Below are positions 39,444 through 50,855 of a stretch of DNA of 64,000 nt, in pieces. The notes under the pieces are model-generated. The model saw nothing but the letters and a program-made list of their open reading frames with translations. It made no database searches and had not been told where the DNA came from. Origin of the DNA: Opisthocomus hoazin (Eukaryota; Chordata; Aves; Opisthocomiformes; Opisthocomidae); assembly GCF_030867145.1 (NCBI RefSeq), contig NC_134431.1:9935089-9999088 (forward strand). The letters are read 5' to 3'. Numbering within the stretch: the stretch's first letter is position 1; every line of letters begins with the position of its first letter. The position numbers and the translations under genes were made by a program.

Positions 39444-42400
39444 AGTGACATTGAGCTAGTCTATGTCGCTTTTGAGTTAGCCAAATAACACATATTGTCT
39501 CCTCAGAAAATCAGCTAATGTGATCTTAAAATATTTTGAGGAAAATAATTTAAAAGCTTTGAAAATAGTTCTGAGATTGATTCCAAACCCATCATTCTTT
39601 CACTGCAGTTAGTTGCAAAATCTCATTTCAGTGTGATGAAAGCACTGTTTGCTGAGTGTGCCTATTTTGACACTAGAACTGTGTGTCTTGGGAGAGTCAG
39701 ACATTATTTGAGCTGGAAGACATTAAGACATTCCATGTGCTGGGAGGCCCAGGTGCCTTTGGTGCTCAGGTGAAAGAAGCCCTCAGTGAGGCACTGTTCA
39801 AATGTAATGTAGACTATAACTTTTTTTAATAATATATTGAGCAGGTAGAGACTTATCAGGAGGGCAAAGGGGCTCCACTAATATAAAGTCAAACCACCAA
39901 CCAAAAGCACCCCTGAACATCTAAAGGGCAGAGCTCTTAGTCTTTTCCACCATTATCATGTTGACGGCTATTCCTTCTTTGACAGGCCAACTTCATGGCC
40001 CCACTTTGACATTTTTGCTTTTACTTTAAAAGACTGTAAAATAGACATACTACAGTCATGTACAAATATATGCATATCTGTCATATTCACAGTGCTGTTC
40101 CTAGCCATTTGATTACCTTGTTGGTACCTACAAAGTTTGAAGGCTGCGTATTATTTCTTCTCTTTTTTGGGGATCACAAATGGTTATTTGCGAAGAAGAT
40201 TGTTGTGTTGTCCTGCTTGTTCTGAAGTTCCATAGAGTTTAACCATGGGAATCATAACATTGTCCTATCTGTCTTGGTCATTTAAAAAATAAATGTGTTT
40301 CCTGTTTTCTCATTAAAGTACGGAGATGTTAGAAGAATGGAGGAAAGAGTATGTGATCACTTTTTTATGAGATCTCTGGATGAAATCATTCTAATTCAGT
40401 CTCCCTAGCCAGAGCTATTTTGAGTGACATCATGGTTAGAACCAAGCAATTTCTAGGCCCAGCTTCACATATCCTGTCATTGAGGATATGCCACTACTGC
40501 TTTAGGAAAGCAGCCGTGATTTGTGAGAGCATTTCCTTCATTTTCCAGTGGATGCACAGCTTTTGAGATTGGAGAGAAAATCTTCAAAACATGAATCCTT
40601 AAAATCAGAAGTCTAATAAAGAACATATCAGTTTTAAATTCTGTAAAATCTTGTGCCTTTTAAGGCAATCTGATAGTCTGGGAAGCTGTATTCCTGCTTC
40701 ACAAATGCTTGGCTTTAGCACTGTAGAAAAAGCTAACCAGTGAACAAGGCTGCCAGGTTCTCACCATAGAAAAGTACCTTATTCAGCTACCACAGTAATC
40801 TTCCCAGGACATGTTGACTCCATCTCACATTGGCACAGAAAGCAAAAGCCTGGACATATTTAATATTTGTTTTTGTATATTGTGCTAAACATTCACATGT
40901 TACAGTGTCAGAACAAGAAAGAGATTCTGATCTTATATTCTGCTTTCTGTATCTTTAAATGAACCAACTTGCCATCCACTGACAGAAGCTGTAGGTTGTT
41001 CTACACATAAATTATAGGTATGTGTTAGAGGAGGGGTCACGTAAGAGACCTGTATACGCAAGCCACTAAGGGCTGAAACAGATAATCTTATAGGCTGGGC
41101 ATTGACACATAAGGATAAGCCATAATCAAAGTCATCCAAGCCATGTTATCAACAAATTTGGAGGTTTCAGACAAACGATGAGCCAGATCTAAACCAGCCC
41201 TAGCCAACAAATTCTTTGGCATAAACCATTCTCCCATTCTGCCTCACTCCAAGCTCTCTCCATGGTTGAACCGCACTACAGTGTGTGCTGTATTCCAGCA
41301 GAGCCTAGAAATAGTTGGTGTGGGCTGAGGCAAACTCACATTACATGGCAGTGGGTCCTTATTAACTCGAGACCAGCTGTACTGTCGGTTGTAGTTCTCT
41401 CTGGACTGCTAGCAAAATATTAGGTCTTGCAGTTGACATAGGAGACAAAGCAGATTTGTGGGAATGCTAGTGAGATCCCCAGACTTTCTCAGCTCCTGAA
41501 TGCATGCAACAAAAATTACAGAGGATTTCACTGCTTATGAAATCAGTGTGCACATTATTTTCTTGTAACTGTGGATCTCTTTCTGCTCAGACCTCACAGG
41601 TCTCTGAGTGATTAATGCTGTGACCTGGCTTGTGGCCTCTTCACAGAGCAATGGCAATGCACCCACGCTTTCTGAGCAGGTGAAAATCAAGTTACTCGAG
41701 GTCTTTCCCATCTGATTGACCATACTAAAAGGCATAATGCAATGAAGTTGTTTGTCTCCAAATGTCCTGATTGTGTTTTGGCTTTGTTTGAATTAGCTGG
41801 TACATAAAGGAAGTAATGCTTCTGGGTCTTTTTAATCTCTTACTCATTCTGCTTTTTTATTATTTATAGTAAAATATTACTTAACCATATGCCTGTACTA
41901 AATGGATTTCTAAATTCCTAGTACTGCATTTTAATATGTCACGCTTATGAAGCCATTGCAAGCATTTGAAAATTTCTGTAAAAATAACACATAAAACATC
42001 ATGGATACATAGTGGTCTGAAAGAGGCAGGGACAAGACTCCACCACAAGTTAAGTCTCTCTCTGTTATTATGAGATCAAGTATCTCTCTATCTGGGAACT
42101 GTTAAAACTTTTAGAAACAGAAAGATATATCATATTGTATACTAAGAACAAGGCAGTGTTTATCACACAGGAGTCATGCAATTTACCAGCCATATTACAC
42201 TGATAAGGGATCACAATTTTTATTACACACATCTGTAATTGGGGGCATAATCTGGTTTTTGTTGTATATTTCTATAGTGCCTGCCATGAAGCACAGTGTA
42301 ATGTGGGTACATAGTTGCAACATTTTCTTTTTCCAAGTCTTTCTTCTCTCCCCCAAGGAAGATACCTAATAGGCATTTGGTTCAGGTTTGGTACCCCCAT

Positions 42401-45097
42401 ACCATTTGGTTAGAAAATATGTCACAAGCAGCCAGTGATGGTAAATTTTGATGATTTACAAGTGCTGCCTCCATAACCGTGTATGCAAATCAGATATACA
42501 ATCTTCTGAATATCTTGTCTTTTTTCGTATGTGCTGACATGAGTGTCAGTGAAGACAGCTCAGTTGGTTAAAAATTACTGAGTGAATGCAAGTCACTGAT
42601 CAATTCTGGAATTAAAAGGAACATTGATTAGAGGAACCCACTGTAGACAGGGTTCAGTACATTGCAAGTTTAAGGGGATGTAGCTGTCTCTCTGGCCTCA
42701 TTTACTGCAGTGTGGTTTCCATGTCATAGAATAGGGACAAGGTTGTGCTGCTTCTTACGTTCTCCACTGTAATCAGTACCATAGACACAGCTACTGTTGA
42801 CAGTGCTGTCCTAATTTCCCTGTGTGAAGTACAGGAGGACATGTTCATTGAGTATCTCACTTGTCTTTTACCAGGAGACCCAAGACAGTTCAGGATCTTC
42901 AGACGATTGAGCTCATTCCCTTTCTTGCCGCTTTTCTGTACATTTTTTTCCTTTATCATCCATAATCACAGACATTCTGGAAATGCCTTGCTTAGTGAAA
43001 AATGCAGACAACCCTCCCACCTGTCAAAGGGCATATAAGCACATTTAGAAGGGGCCTTTATGCTTCACAATTTTGATGGTTTTTGTGCACATAATCTCCT
43101 GCCAGCTTTCCATGTCCACTTCAGTGAAACTTGGGAATTCAGGTGACCACACAGAGCTCATTGTTTCATAGCTAGTGGGTGGGAAACCAGCCTCTCTAAG
43201 ACAAATTGCTTTTCTAGACACAACCAGTAGAACGGGCAACTGAGTAAGCCCCACAACGAAAGAGGGAGACACACTCTTCCACATGCTCACCTCACTGTTT
43301 GTGCTTGACTACATGGGGACTTGAGCCATCTAGTTTTTAACAGCATAAATTAGTAGAAGGAGGGTCATCTGGGACATATGCCTGTATTTAGCTCAGGAAG
43401 CGAGGCTAAAGTGCTGTGATCAGTAGCAGAAAAATGTTAGCAATGAAATCAACATTGAAAGGACCCACCATTTACAGCAACCCTTCATTCTGGCTCTGAT
43501 TTTGCACGTGTAATAATTATGACATCCTGTCTTCTTGCATTCTCATTTATATAGTATTGCAAGCAAAACCAAGCTACAGCTGAAAAATTCCAGAAGGACA
43601 CAGGAGTTTAAATTATCTGAACCCATGGTGGGAAGTAGTCTTCTAGCTCAAACAGACTGTAAATTATTCAAATTAACTGCCAGATTATTCTTAAGCAGTA
43701 GTCATATAAATAGTTACAGAACGTCATTAGAAACATTTAAACTACAACCCGACACATCAGCATGACCGATATATTAGTCATATGTGATTTAGCTACGAAA
43801 AGTGGCTTTGCTTATGATGTCAATGGAATATTGCTTTTGTTACCTATGAAGTTTAGCTAGTACTTTACAGCTTGAATGACAATTCAATTGTGAAGAAGTG
43901 ACAGAAAGTAGATGCTCTGCTTATAGATCTTTAAAAAAAATATAAAATAAAAAGACTACTGTGTAGATTAATGCCATAAAAAGCTTTTTGAAAAGAGAAG
44001 CCAGAGGGAAGTGAAAGATAATCTGAATGAAGTGAACTTTTTAAGTCTGTGAGAGGATCAGATCTGCAGCTGAATTAAATATTAACTCCTGGAACTAAAA
44101 CAAGCTGAACGGTAGCTATGAATTTGGACATATATGGATTGGGAGGGACTAGGATCACATCTGATGGAGGCAAACAAAATCTTCAGGTCCCTGTTTAGCT
44201 TAATGGGCTAACTCTGGCATGTATCTGTGTGCTCAGCTGTGTGGGAGAAGTATTGATCACAGAGAAGCAGACAAGACACTCTGCTGGGTAAGCTTCTGCT
44301 CATCTTCTGATCCAACGCAGACAGCAGCACACGGCCATCTGTTATGATCTGTATGACAGTAGTCTCCTTCCACCTCTAGCACCCAAGATTTCATCGTGTT
44401 AATAGGTGTAGCTAAAATTAATTATTTACACTGTAGTGATCCGTTTGGTTTGGTTTGATTTTTTGTCTTGTGATACTTCTGAGCAGCACTGCTTGAGAAC
44501 AACTCAAGTAGTGCATTCCCTTTCTGGAGCTAGGCCTTTAGCGCCCTCAAGTGAAAAACACTGGTTTAAACAAGTGCTAAGATTGGAAAAAGCATAAACC
44601 ATTCCAAGAACACAATTCCAAAGCAAAACAGTGATATAATCGGAAACAGTGCATCTCGCTCAGCATGGGTGTCTAGGTCTCTTGGCTTTTTCAAATTATT
44701 AAGCCCAATGCAGATGTGCTCCCAGCTACTAACAAAACTTTAAATGCCACAATACTTCAAATACTGTGACATCTAACTATTAGGATAAATTCAAGTAGCA
44801 TTTACAACCACCTAAATAACAGGCTTGATTTTCAAAAAGGTGGTTAGTTGTGACCTTACACTGACATCAGTAGGAACAATGAGTAAAGGTTAGCAAGTAA
44901 GTCAGAGGGAATTCTTCGCTCATGGGTGGTGCCCAGTTTTTCTTTCCATAGAGTGCGCCCAAGTAGATGTGATTTTAGGCAGGCTTTCAAATTCTTCTGT
45001 TTGTTTTCTGCAGGTTTGGGGACCTGGTTTTCACTCCATGTATTGATTCAATAATGTGTTTTTTTTCTCTATGGTGTCTGAAGAATTGGGATTTATA

Positions 45098-45125
45098 AGT
45101 GAAGCATGGTTAGTGAAGCATGGTT
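45098..45125. repeat. Perfect 14-bp tandem duplication
   Basis: The 14-mer agtgaagcatggtt is present twice with no spacer. A recent micro-duplication by slippage is the simple explanation. Confidence 0.88.
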
Positions 45126-47589
45126 ATCATGATGATAGACTTGTGAGGGGAAAAAATATGTATATTCTGTCTAAGGACCATTTTCTATCACTATCATTGC
45201 CTCCATCTGACAACTGATGTTTGAAATTCAAGCTGATCATGTTAGTTGGCTATGTAAATTGCACGGAAATGTTTCTGTTCCCTAGATGGATGAATAGATT
45301 GCACTCAGCAGAAGTGGTTTGAAAACCCATAAGGACAGTTCAGGCACAAGTAGCAAATAAAAAGGATGTAAAGTGTTTTAGAAAATGTGAAAGCTTTTTC
45401 TTTCTGCACTGTGCAGTCCCTCTGGACCCTAGAGAATCAGGCCATGCTCTGGATTGTTGGCTTGTCACAACGTTGAATGGAATTTATTCTTATTTCATAC
45501 CATTTGGTTCATTGCATTTTTATAGCGTTACTTGTGACGGTAGGGGAAGATCCCTTCGTGTACCACTGAATTGTCTCTGTTGAAGCATTCTATTCAAAAA
45601 GCTGTAGGGAAACTTTCTATTAGCTCTGTCAACCAGTGTTTTCCCCAATAAAATGCATAATACTCCCAGTGTGAATATTGAAAAGGAGTTCTCAGTGTTT
45701 TGTGCAAATAAAACTAAATGGTTTAATCTGTGTGGCCTCTGAATAGCAGCCACAAGACTGACTGTGGCCTTCCATTTACATGGCTGTCTCACAACACCTG
45801 ATCATAAATTGTTTAAGGACATTAAACCACTCAGTCTGCCTAGGTAACTGTGTAATCTGCAACATACCCTCCAGCTGACTTTAGGATCAGTCCTGCTGAC
45901 TTGCTGCAGCATGCACTGCTTTGAAAGAAGACATGAAGCGGCCCATAAAATACAAACTAGAGACACCCATGGATTCCAGCTGGGCAAAATAAAACTGTCT
46001 AAGTATGTCAGCAAGAACTAGTTGCTTTAGCAATAAGTGATGCTTCAAAGAGGCAGGGATGAGAAGAACGATCTGAGCTTTTTGAAAGGCAAATGTTGCA
46101 TGCAGACACCATTTTTTATTCAGTAGCAGTCTCACTGTGTGAGCTCATAGTCTTAAATTTCTGATACTCCAACACGGTGTCACCCAGAACTGACCTATCT
46201 TTCTGCAGCTGTTGTCCTTATATTAAGGAGGGAAAATGCTTTATGAGAATTAATTGTTTCCAGTTATTTCTGCCCAGAATATTACACAGTGACAGCAGAA
46301 ATCGCCTCAGGGAACACCTTCAGAATACTACCCAGCCTAACATTTTTTGCATGTGAATAATGGAAAAACATCATAATCTCTCATAAAGACTGCATCCATG
46401 CAGATGCACTGTCTTTTGAATTACAGATTTTTAATAGAACTATTCTCCACCTCTTCCATATTTTCTTTCTTGTATCGTCAAGCAGTCTTTGATCTAGTGA
46501 ACTCACTAGTTTGGTACAAATGATTCAAGTATCCTTGGCCTCTATATCCAGTTGCATACTAACGCCTCTTTAGCTGACTTATCAAGGAATATGCTTGTAT
46601 TTTAAAAATAATCAAATTTCTATGAAAGAGAAAAACAGAAAGAAACAAAGAGGAAGAGGGCTCTATTTCAAGAAAACAGAAATGAGAGTCGTTCTGGATT
46701 GTGGGTGGGAGTTCCTAGCATGTGATCCCTGTCACATGTGTGCACAGCAGCAGACCTGTAGTAGCTCAAACAAAAGAGAGACACGTCAATAATAAAACAG
46801 GAAAGCATATAAATATCAGACCTTCTATTCTTTGTCATGGGCCCCAACCTAGGCAGAATATTATCATGGGGGAGACTGCCTTGTTACGACATAAATACCA
46901 GTATTTCTGAGTTACTTTTATTGTGGCTGAGGAAGATCCTCTGCTGGAGCGCTATCTTGTCCCCCAGGTTTTGTAAACCATAGTATTGCTGAAAGGGTTT
47001 AATCTGCCTTTGAGTACTGCTGCAGATCACATTTCAGTTCCTCAAATTACCTATTTTATTACAATAGCGAGAATAAGCTATAGATTTTGACCAGGTGTGC
47101 TGTTATGATGAGTAAACAGCACAGTAAGTTTTCTTAGGCCATTAAAAGTAATACAAAAGCAAACTGGTGAGAAAACGGAACAGAATGAAGAGAAGTCAAG
47201 CAGAAAGGAGAGGTCCCATAAACAAACTGTATGCAACATACAGGATTCATTGTACTCTCCTGCAGCAAGTCCAAATAATTTGCTAGAGACAAAAATGTGT
47301 CTAATATTTTTATGCCTGTTTCTAGAAAAGAAATTTGCAAATCTGTTTCAGATGCCTAGATTTTCTATATATTGGTATTTCCAGTACATGGCACCCAGTG
47401 AGGAGTGGCATATATATCTTTTTTTTTCAAATTATACTGCATGTGAAAAACTGTGTCCTGAAAGATGTTCCATTTGGCATGGATGACTGACTGTTTCTTT
47501 TGGTTTAAAATAATGATGATGTTGGTACCATGCATAGGAATTGCTAAAAGGATATGAGTCACCAAACTACTTTTGTTTTGCTGACTCGT

Positions 47590-48439
47590 AACAGTTAACA
47601 ACCTAAACTTAGGACTAAACTCAGCTCTTCCTTGTAAGCTCAGGCCTAACTTTAGCTCTGACTCTAACCATATAAAAAACTTTAAGTCCCTCTTCATCTT
47701 CCAGTTCATGCACTAAATGCTATTTCCTGGACATTTAAGAGATCTCCTTACTGGTATTTAAACTAAGTCCCAGCCTCCTTGTTGGTAACTCCAAGCAAGC
47801 AGTCCTTCTCCTCCACAAAATCAGTACTACTTCTCCAAACATCGCTTATTTTATCCCAGTAAATGAAGGCCTGATCTTAGCTCATCTTTCCCAGCAAAGT
47901 TATTATCTAACCCTAATCCTAGCCCTAAGTCTTAACATCACTGTTGGCTCTCAGCTAGTAACCTATAGCAATCTGAAAAACAATTGTTCATCAACACCTG
48001 CTGATATCAATAGTAAACTTGTCTCGTCTGCTTTTTGCATACCTTTCTGAACAATTCCTTGTATACTCAAGAGAATCAGAACCCTACCCCAAACATTAAA
48101 CCCAGTCCTAACTTTGACTGTTATGTTAAACCTCAGGAGGAAACCCATCTCCAACACCCTCTAAAACTGAACAAAGTCTTGCATCATCCCAGTAGATCCT
48201 GCTGTAACTTTCATGGAGCCACCCCTTTCAAGGTCAGGTCTAACCTTAATTCGCTTCCCTTTATGAGTCTGAACTCTAACCCTAATTCTACTTTGACCGT
48301 AATTATAAGGCTTAGAAAAGACCTTTGTCACCTCCAAAGATGAATGTAATTGGCAAGCGTTGGTCGTACGAGTGCTACTGTGAACCCAGAGACTTATAAA
48401 CTCTAGCCTAAACTCCCTTCAGGACTCAGAAACGAAAGC
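47590..48439. repeat. Decayed CCTAA-rich array, left part
   Basis: The plus strand is unusually rich in cctaa/ctaac words such as acctaaacttaggactaaac, cctaactttagctctgactc, ctaaccctaatcctagccct, cctaactttgactg, tctaaccttaattc and ctctaaccctaattctac. Two segments, near 48107 and 48282, align loosely (ctaactttgactg versus ctactttgaccg, followed by similar AG-rich text), suggesting a strongly diverged tandem repeat of roughly 165-190 bp. It resembles telomeric TTAGGG repeats only in word content, with no pure telomeric run. The array continues on the far side of the LTR. Confidence 0.5.
48435..48439. repeat. Left target-site duplication (AAAGC) of the solo LTR
   Basis: AAAGC directly precedes the LTR's 5'-TG and is repeated exactly at 49141-49145 directly after its CA-3' end. 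Five-base duplications are typical of ERVL/class III integration. Confidence 0.88.
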
Positions 48440-49140
48440 TGTCCTGGTTTCATTTGGGACAGAGTTCATTTTCCTCCCAGTAGCTGCTATGTTTGGGATT
48501 TAGTACACAAGAATGTTCATAACACAGATGTTTTCAGTTGTTACTAAGAAATCAAGAACATTTTCCAGTTTCCCATGTTCAGCTAATGAGCGGGTGTGCA
48601 GGACCTGGAGGGAGCACAGCCAGGCAGCTAGCCCAAGCTGGCCAGTGGAAATATTCCATACCATAGACGTCCTGCTCAGTTTATAAATGAGGGTTGGTGG
48701 TGAGGGCAGGATGGCTCTCTTTCTTTTTTCCATGAGTTCGAATACTCTCTGGTCCATGAGTTCAAACTTTTCCAAGAGTTCGGTCTTTTTTCGGTGAGTT
48801 TGACGAGTTAAGCAAAATTCATGAGTTTTGAGAAATCCACAAAATTCACGAGCTCCGAGTAACCTGCGGGCTCCATGATCACTGCTTAGTCACTGGCTGC
48901 GAATTGGTCATCGGGCGGTGAGAAAATTGTATATTGTATATTGTTTGTTTTGCATATTCATTTTTATCATTATTATTACTAGTAGTATGTCATTTGTTGT
49001 CTTATTAAACTGTCTTTATCTCAACACACGAGTTTTCCCTTTTATCCATTTCTCCTCCTCATCCCATTGCAGGGGAAGGGGAGGAGTGAGCGAGTGTCTG
49101 TCTTGTGCTTAGTTGCCGGCTGCCAGGTTAAACCATGACA
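48440..49140 (+). mobile_element. Solo LTR of an avian ERVL-like endogenous retrovirus
   Basis: The element starts tgtcctggtttcatttggga and ends gccaggttaaaccatgaca, i.e. 5'-TG...CA-3', 701 bp, flanked by AAAGC on both sides. Its ends and the internal text 'gacagagttcattttcctcc', 'gtagctgctatg', 'gggatttagtac' and 'gagtgagcgagtgtctg', 'tgtgcttagttgccggctg' match a widespread avian ERVL-type LTR family. A TATA-like ttataaa lies at 48681-48687 and an ATTAAA polyadenylation signal at 49004-49009, giving a plausible U3-R-U5 layout on the plus strand. No gag, pol or env sequence and no second LTR are present, so the copy arose by LTR-LTR recombination. It inserted into, and split, the CCTAA-rich array. 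Confidence 0.92.
48731..48860 (+). repeat. GAGTT-rich degenerate short repeat inside the LTR
   Basis: At least six related words recur every 15-30 bp: catgagttcgaa (48731), catgagttcaaa (48755), caagagttcggt (48773), ggtgagtttgacgagttaag (48793), catgagttttgag (48820) and cacgagctccgag (48847). They look like degraded copies of one short unit within the LTR. Confidence 0.6.
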
Positions 49141-49145
49141 AAAGC
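49141..49145. repeat. Right target-site duplication (AAAGC) of the solo LTR
   Basis: Exact copy of the pentamer at 48435-48439, immediately after the LTR's terminal CA. Confidence 0.88.
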
Positions 49146-49900
49146 TTAACCTGCATCCTAATCCTAAACCTATTATTGATTCTCTCATTAACTTCAAGAA
49201 AGCAACCACTTTCAGCCTGAAAAACGTATGTCTGTAGCTACTGATGATACCAGCCCTCAATTAATGCAAATTTGTCCTCATAAAATAGGCCTAATAAAAA
49301 ATCCAGTGAGTTTCATTCCTAACAAGAATCCTGACCAAAACTCAATCCGTGACAAAGTTCAAAACTAAATATACTTCATTACCTATTGACATTTCCTACC
49401 TTAAATTCAGCCAAACAGATGCTTGGAGACCAGATCTAACACTAGCTCTTCCCTCTCACAAGGGCCTAACCCTTTCCCTAACTCTGAACGTCAGCTTATT
49501 ATTACTACAAAGCACTACACTCAGGAGTGCCTTCTCCGGATCTAACTTTAGCTCCACAACCCTAATCCTAATCACAGTAATGATTCTGTTGCAAATCACA
49601 AGGGGAGGTGAATGTAGTCTGAAAACTAAATAGACGCCATCTCCCAGTATGAGCGCTTGTTACTCAGTGAATGTCCTTAGACAACTGTTCTTTAACCTCA
49701 GTAAGTTTCAAACTCGAGCCTACTTATAACTCAAACTTTAAATAGGAGAGCCTGCCATTCACCAACTTCATGTTCTTCATATGCCACTAACAGTCAAAAG
49801 AGCTCATCGTAACTGAAGCCTAGTATTGACTCTTGTCTCTTTTAACTCCAAACCATAACCTCAGCTGTAACCTAGGAACTCAGATACTGCTATATGATTT
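49146..49900. repeat. Decayed CCTAA-rich array, right part
   Basis: The same word usage resumes directly after the LTR: ttaacctgcatcctaatcct, gggcctaaccctttccctaa, ctaactttagctccacaacc, ctaatcctaatcacagtaat, then weaker examples to about 49.9 kb (taacctcagctgtaacctag). If the LTR and one target duplication are removed, the CCTAATCCTAA-type motif near 49157 falls about 170 bp after the one near 48282, consistent with the loose period seen on the left. Confidence 0.5.
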
Positions 49901-50199
49901 GAAAGACAAGTTTTTTGCTTGATGTACAAGTTAAAAAAAGATTCTGTAAAACTATCTGTGCAATCCATTTCCTAAAAACTAGCCTGCATCCATTTTGCTT
50001 TTTCCATGAAAACTAATTCTGTCCCACAATAAAAATCCTAAAATCAGGACTGATTATTTGGCTGACAATACATGAAGAGCTTCTGCCACTTAATTTGTTC
50101 TGCAATGCTGCTGACGGTAATTATAGCTCTTTTTTTGTGTCAATAACTAAGCATCCCTCAAAAAAGATCACAGGGCCTTACTTGCCTTTTAGTTATGTC

Positions 50200-50278
50200 A
50201 CTTCTGCATCACTGTAATTTCACTGATAACAGTAGAATTACCCTTGATTTACACTAATGTAAGTGAAAGAAGAATCAG
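50200..50278. repeat. Palindromic amniote repeat relic, copy 1
   Basis: The left arm 'cttctgcatcactgtaattt' is roughly the reverse complement of the right arm 'tttacactaatgtaagtgaa' plus 'agaagaatcag', with a centre around 50235. The consensus-like text 'tacccttgatttacactaat' recalls a dispersed palindromic repeat seen in reptiles and birds (ctgatttacaccagtgtaa, gagatcagaatctgg). The family name is not claimed. Confidence 0.45.
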
Positions 50279-50635
50279 ATGTATAGACAGCAATAGCAAA
50301 TGCAGGCAGTTCTTGGGCAATTGATTTTGCAGTCAACATTTCTGATTGTAAGCACATTAGAAAAATACGCATCTAAAAAGTACTAGCATGTGGAGGTGTA
50401 ATGTATCCGTACAATAAAACAAACACTGGATTCCCATATAGCATTAAGCAGAATCCTTCATAAACTACACAGCTGGCTTCAGAACTTGTCTTTCTAACAG
50501 TCAGCAACTAAATTCCAGAGGAATACACTTGCTTGTTACTGCAGATATTAGAGGTGAACAAACAAACAAATTTGTACAAGAGACACCAAACTATATATAT
50601 GTTTACCTCAGTTGATAATTTGTCTCATTTCCTTC

Positions 50636-50660
50636 AAAACAAAACAAAATAAAATAAAAT
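50636..50660. repeat. Pentanucleotide microsatellite (AAAAC)2(AAAAT)3
   Basis: Five consecutive pentamers, two AAAAC then three AAAAT. Confidence 0.9.
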
Positions 50661-50771
50661 ACCCAGATGAATGAATTCTAGAAAGCAATTAGAGAACTCG
50701 AGAGGAATCAACTACTTGAATGTTTTAGCAGATATGTTAATTATAAGAAAGCTCAAAATGGATGTCCTTGG

Positions 50772-50855
50772 ACTAAATTTGATTCTGACTCATATTGCTG
50801 TAAATCCAAAGTCCACTGAATTCAGTGTAATTTACAGCTGGTGGGTAAGTGAAGA
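50772..50855. repeat. Palindromic amniote repeat relic, copy 2
   Basis: The arms 'ttgctgtaaatccaaagtcc' and 'gtgtaatttacagctggtgg' are imperfect inverted repeats around a centre near 50815 (actgaattcagt). The flank 'aaatttgattctgactc' mirrors the agaatcag end of copy 1. The relation to copy 1, about 570 bp away, is by shared word order only. Confidence 0.45.

Larger units (their letters stand above)
35045..47585. other. Intergenic region, central part
   Basis: AT-rich sequence of about 12.5 kb with stops in all frames. Apart from a G17 tract at its left edge and two short direct duplications (39406-39443 and 45098-45125) I recognise no gene, RNA gene, LTR or LINE. An imperfect CTCF-like core lies at 44542-44554. 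Old, decayed repeats are likely present but beyond recognition by eye. Confidence 0.7.

Noticed and set aside
42718..42745. CR1 tail fragment (ccatgtcatagaataggg)
   Set aside because: Only the catagaat word matches; the following sequence does not continue into CR1.
48440..49140. Part of a full endogenous provirus
   Set aside because: Target duplications sit directly on both ends of a single LTR and no internal retroviral sequence is present in the window.
47590..49900. Genuine interstitial telomeric repeat
   Set aside because: There is no run of consecutive CCCTAA or TTAGGG units; only related words are enriched.
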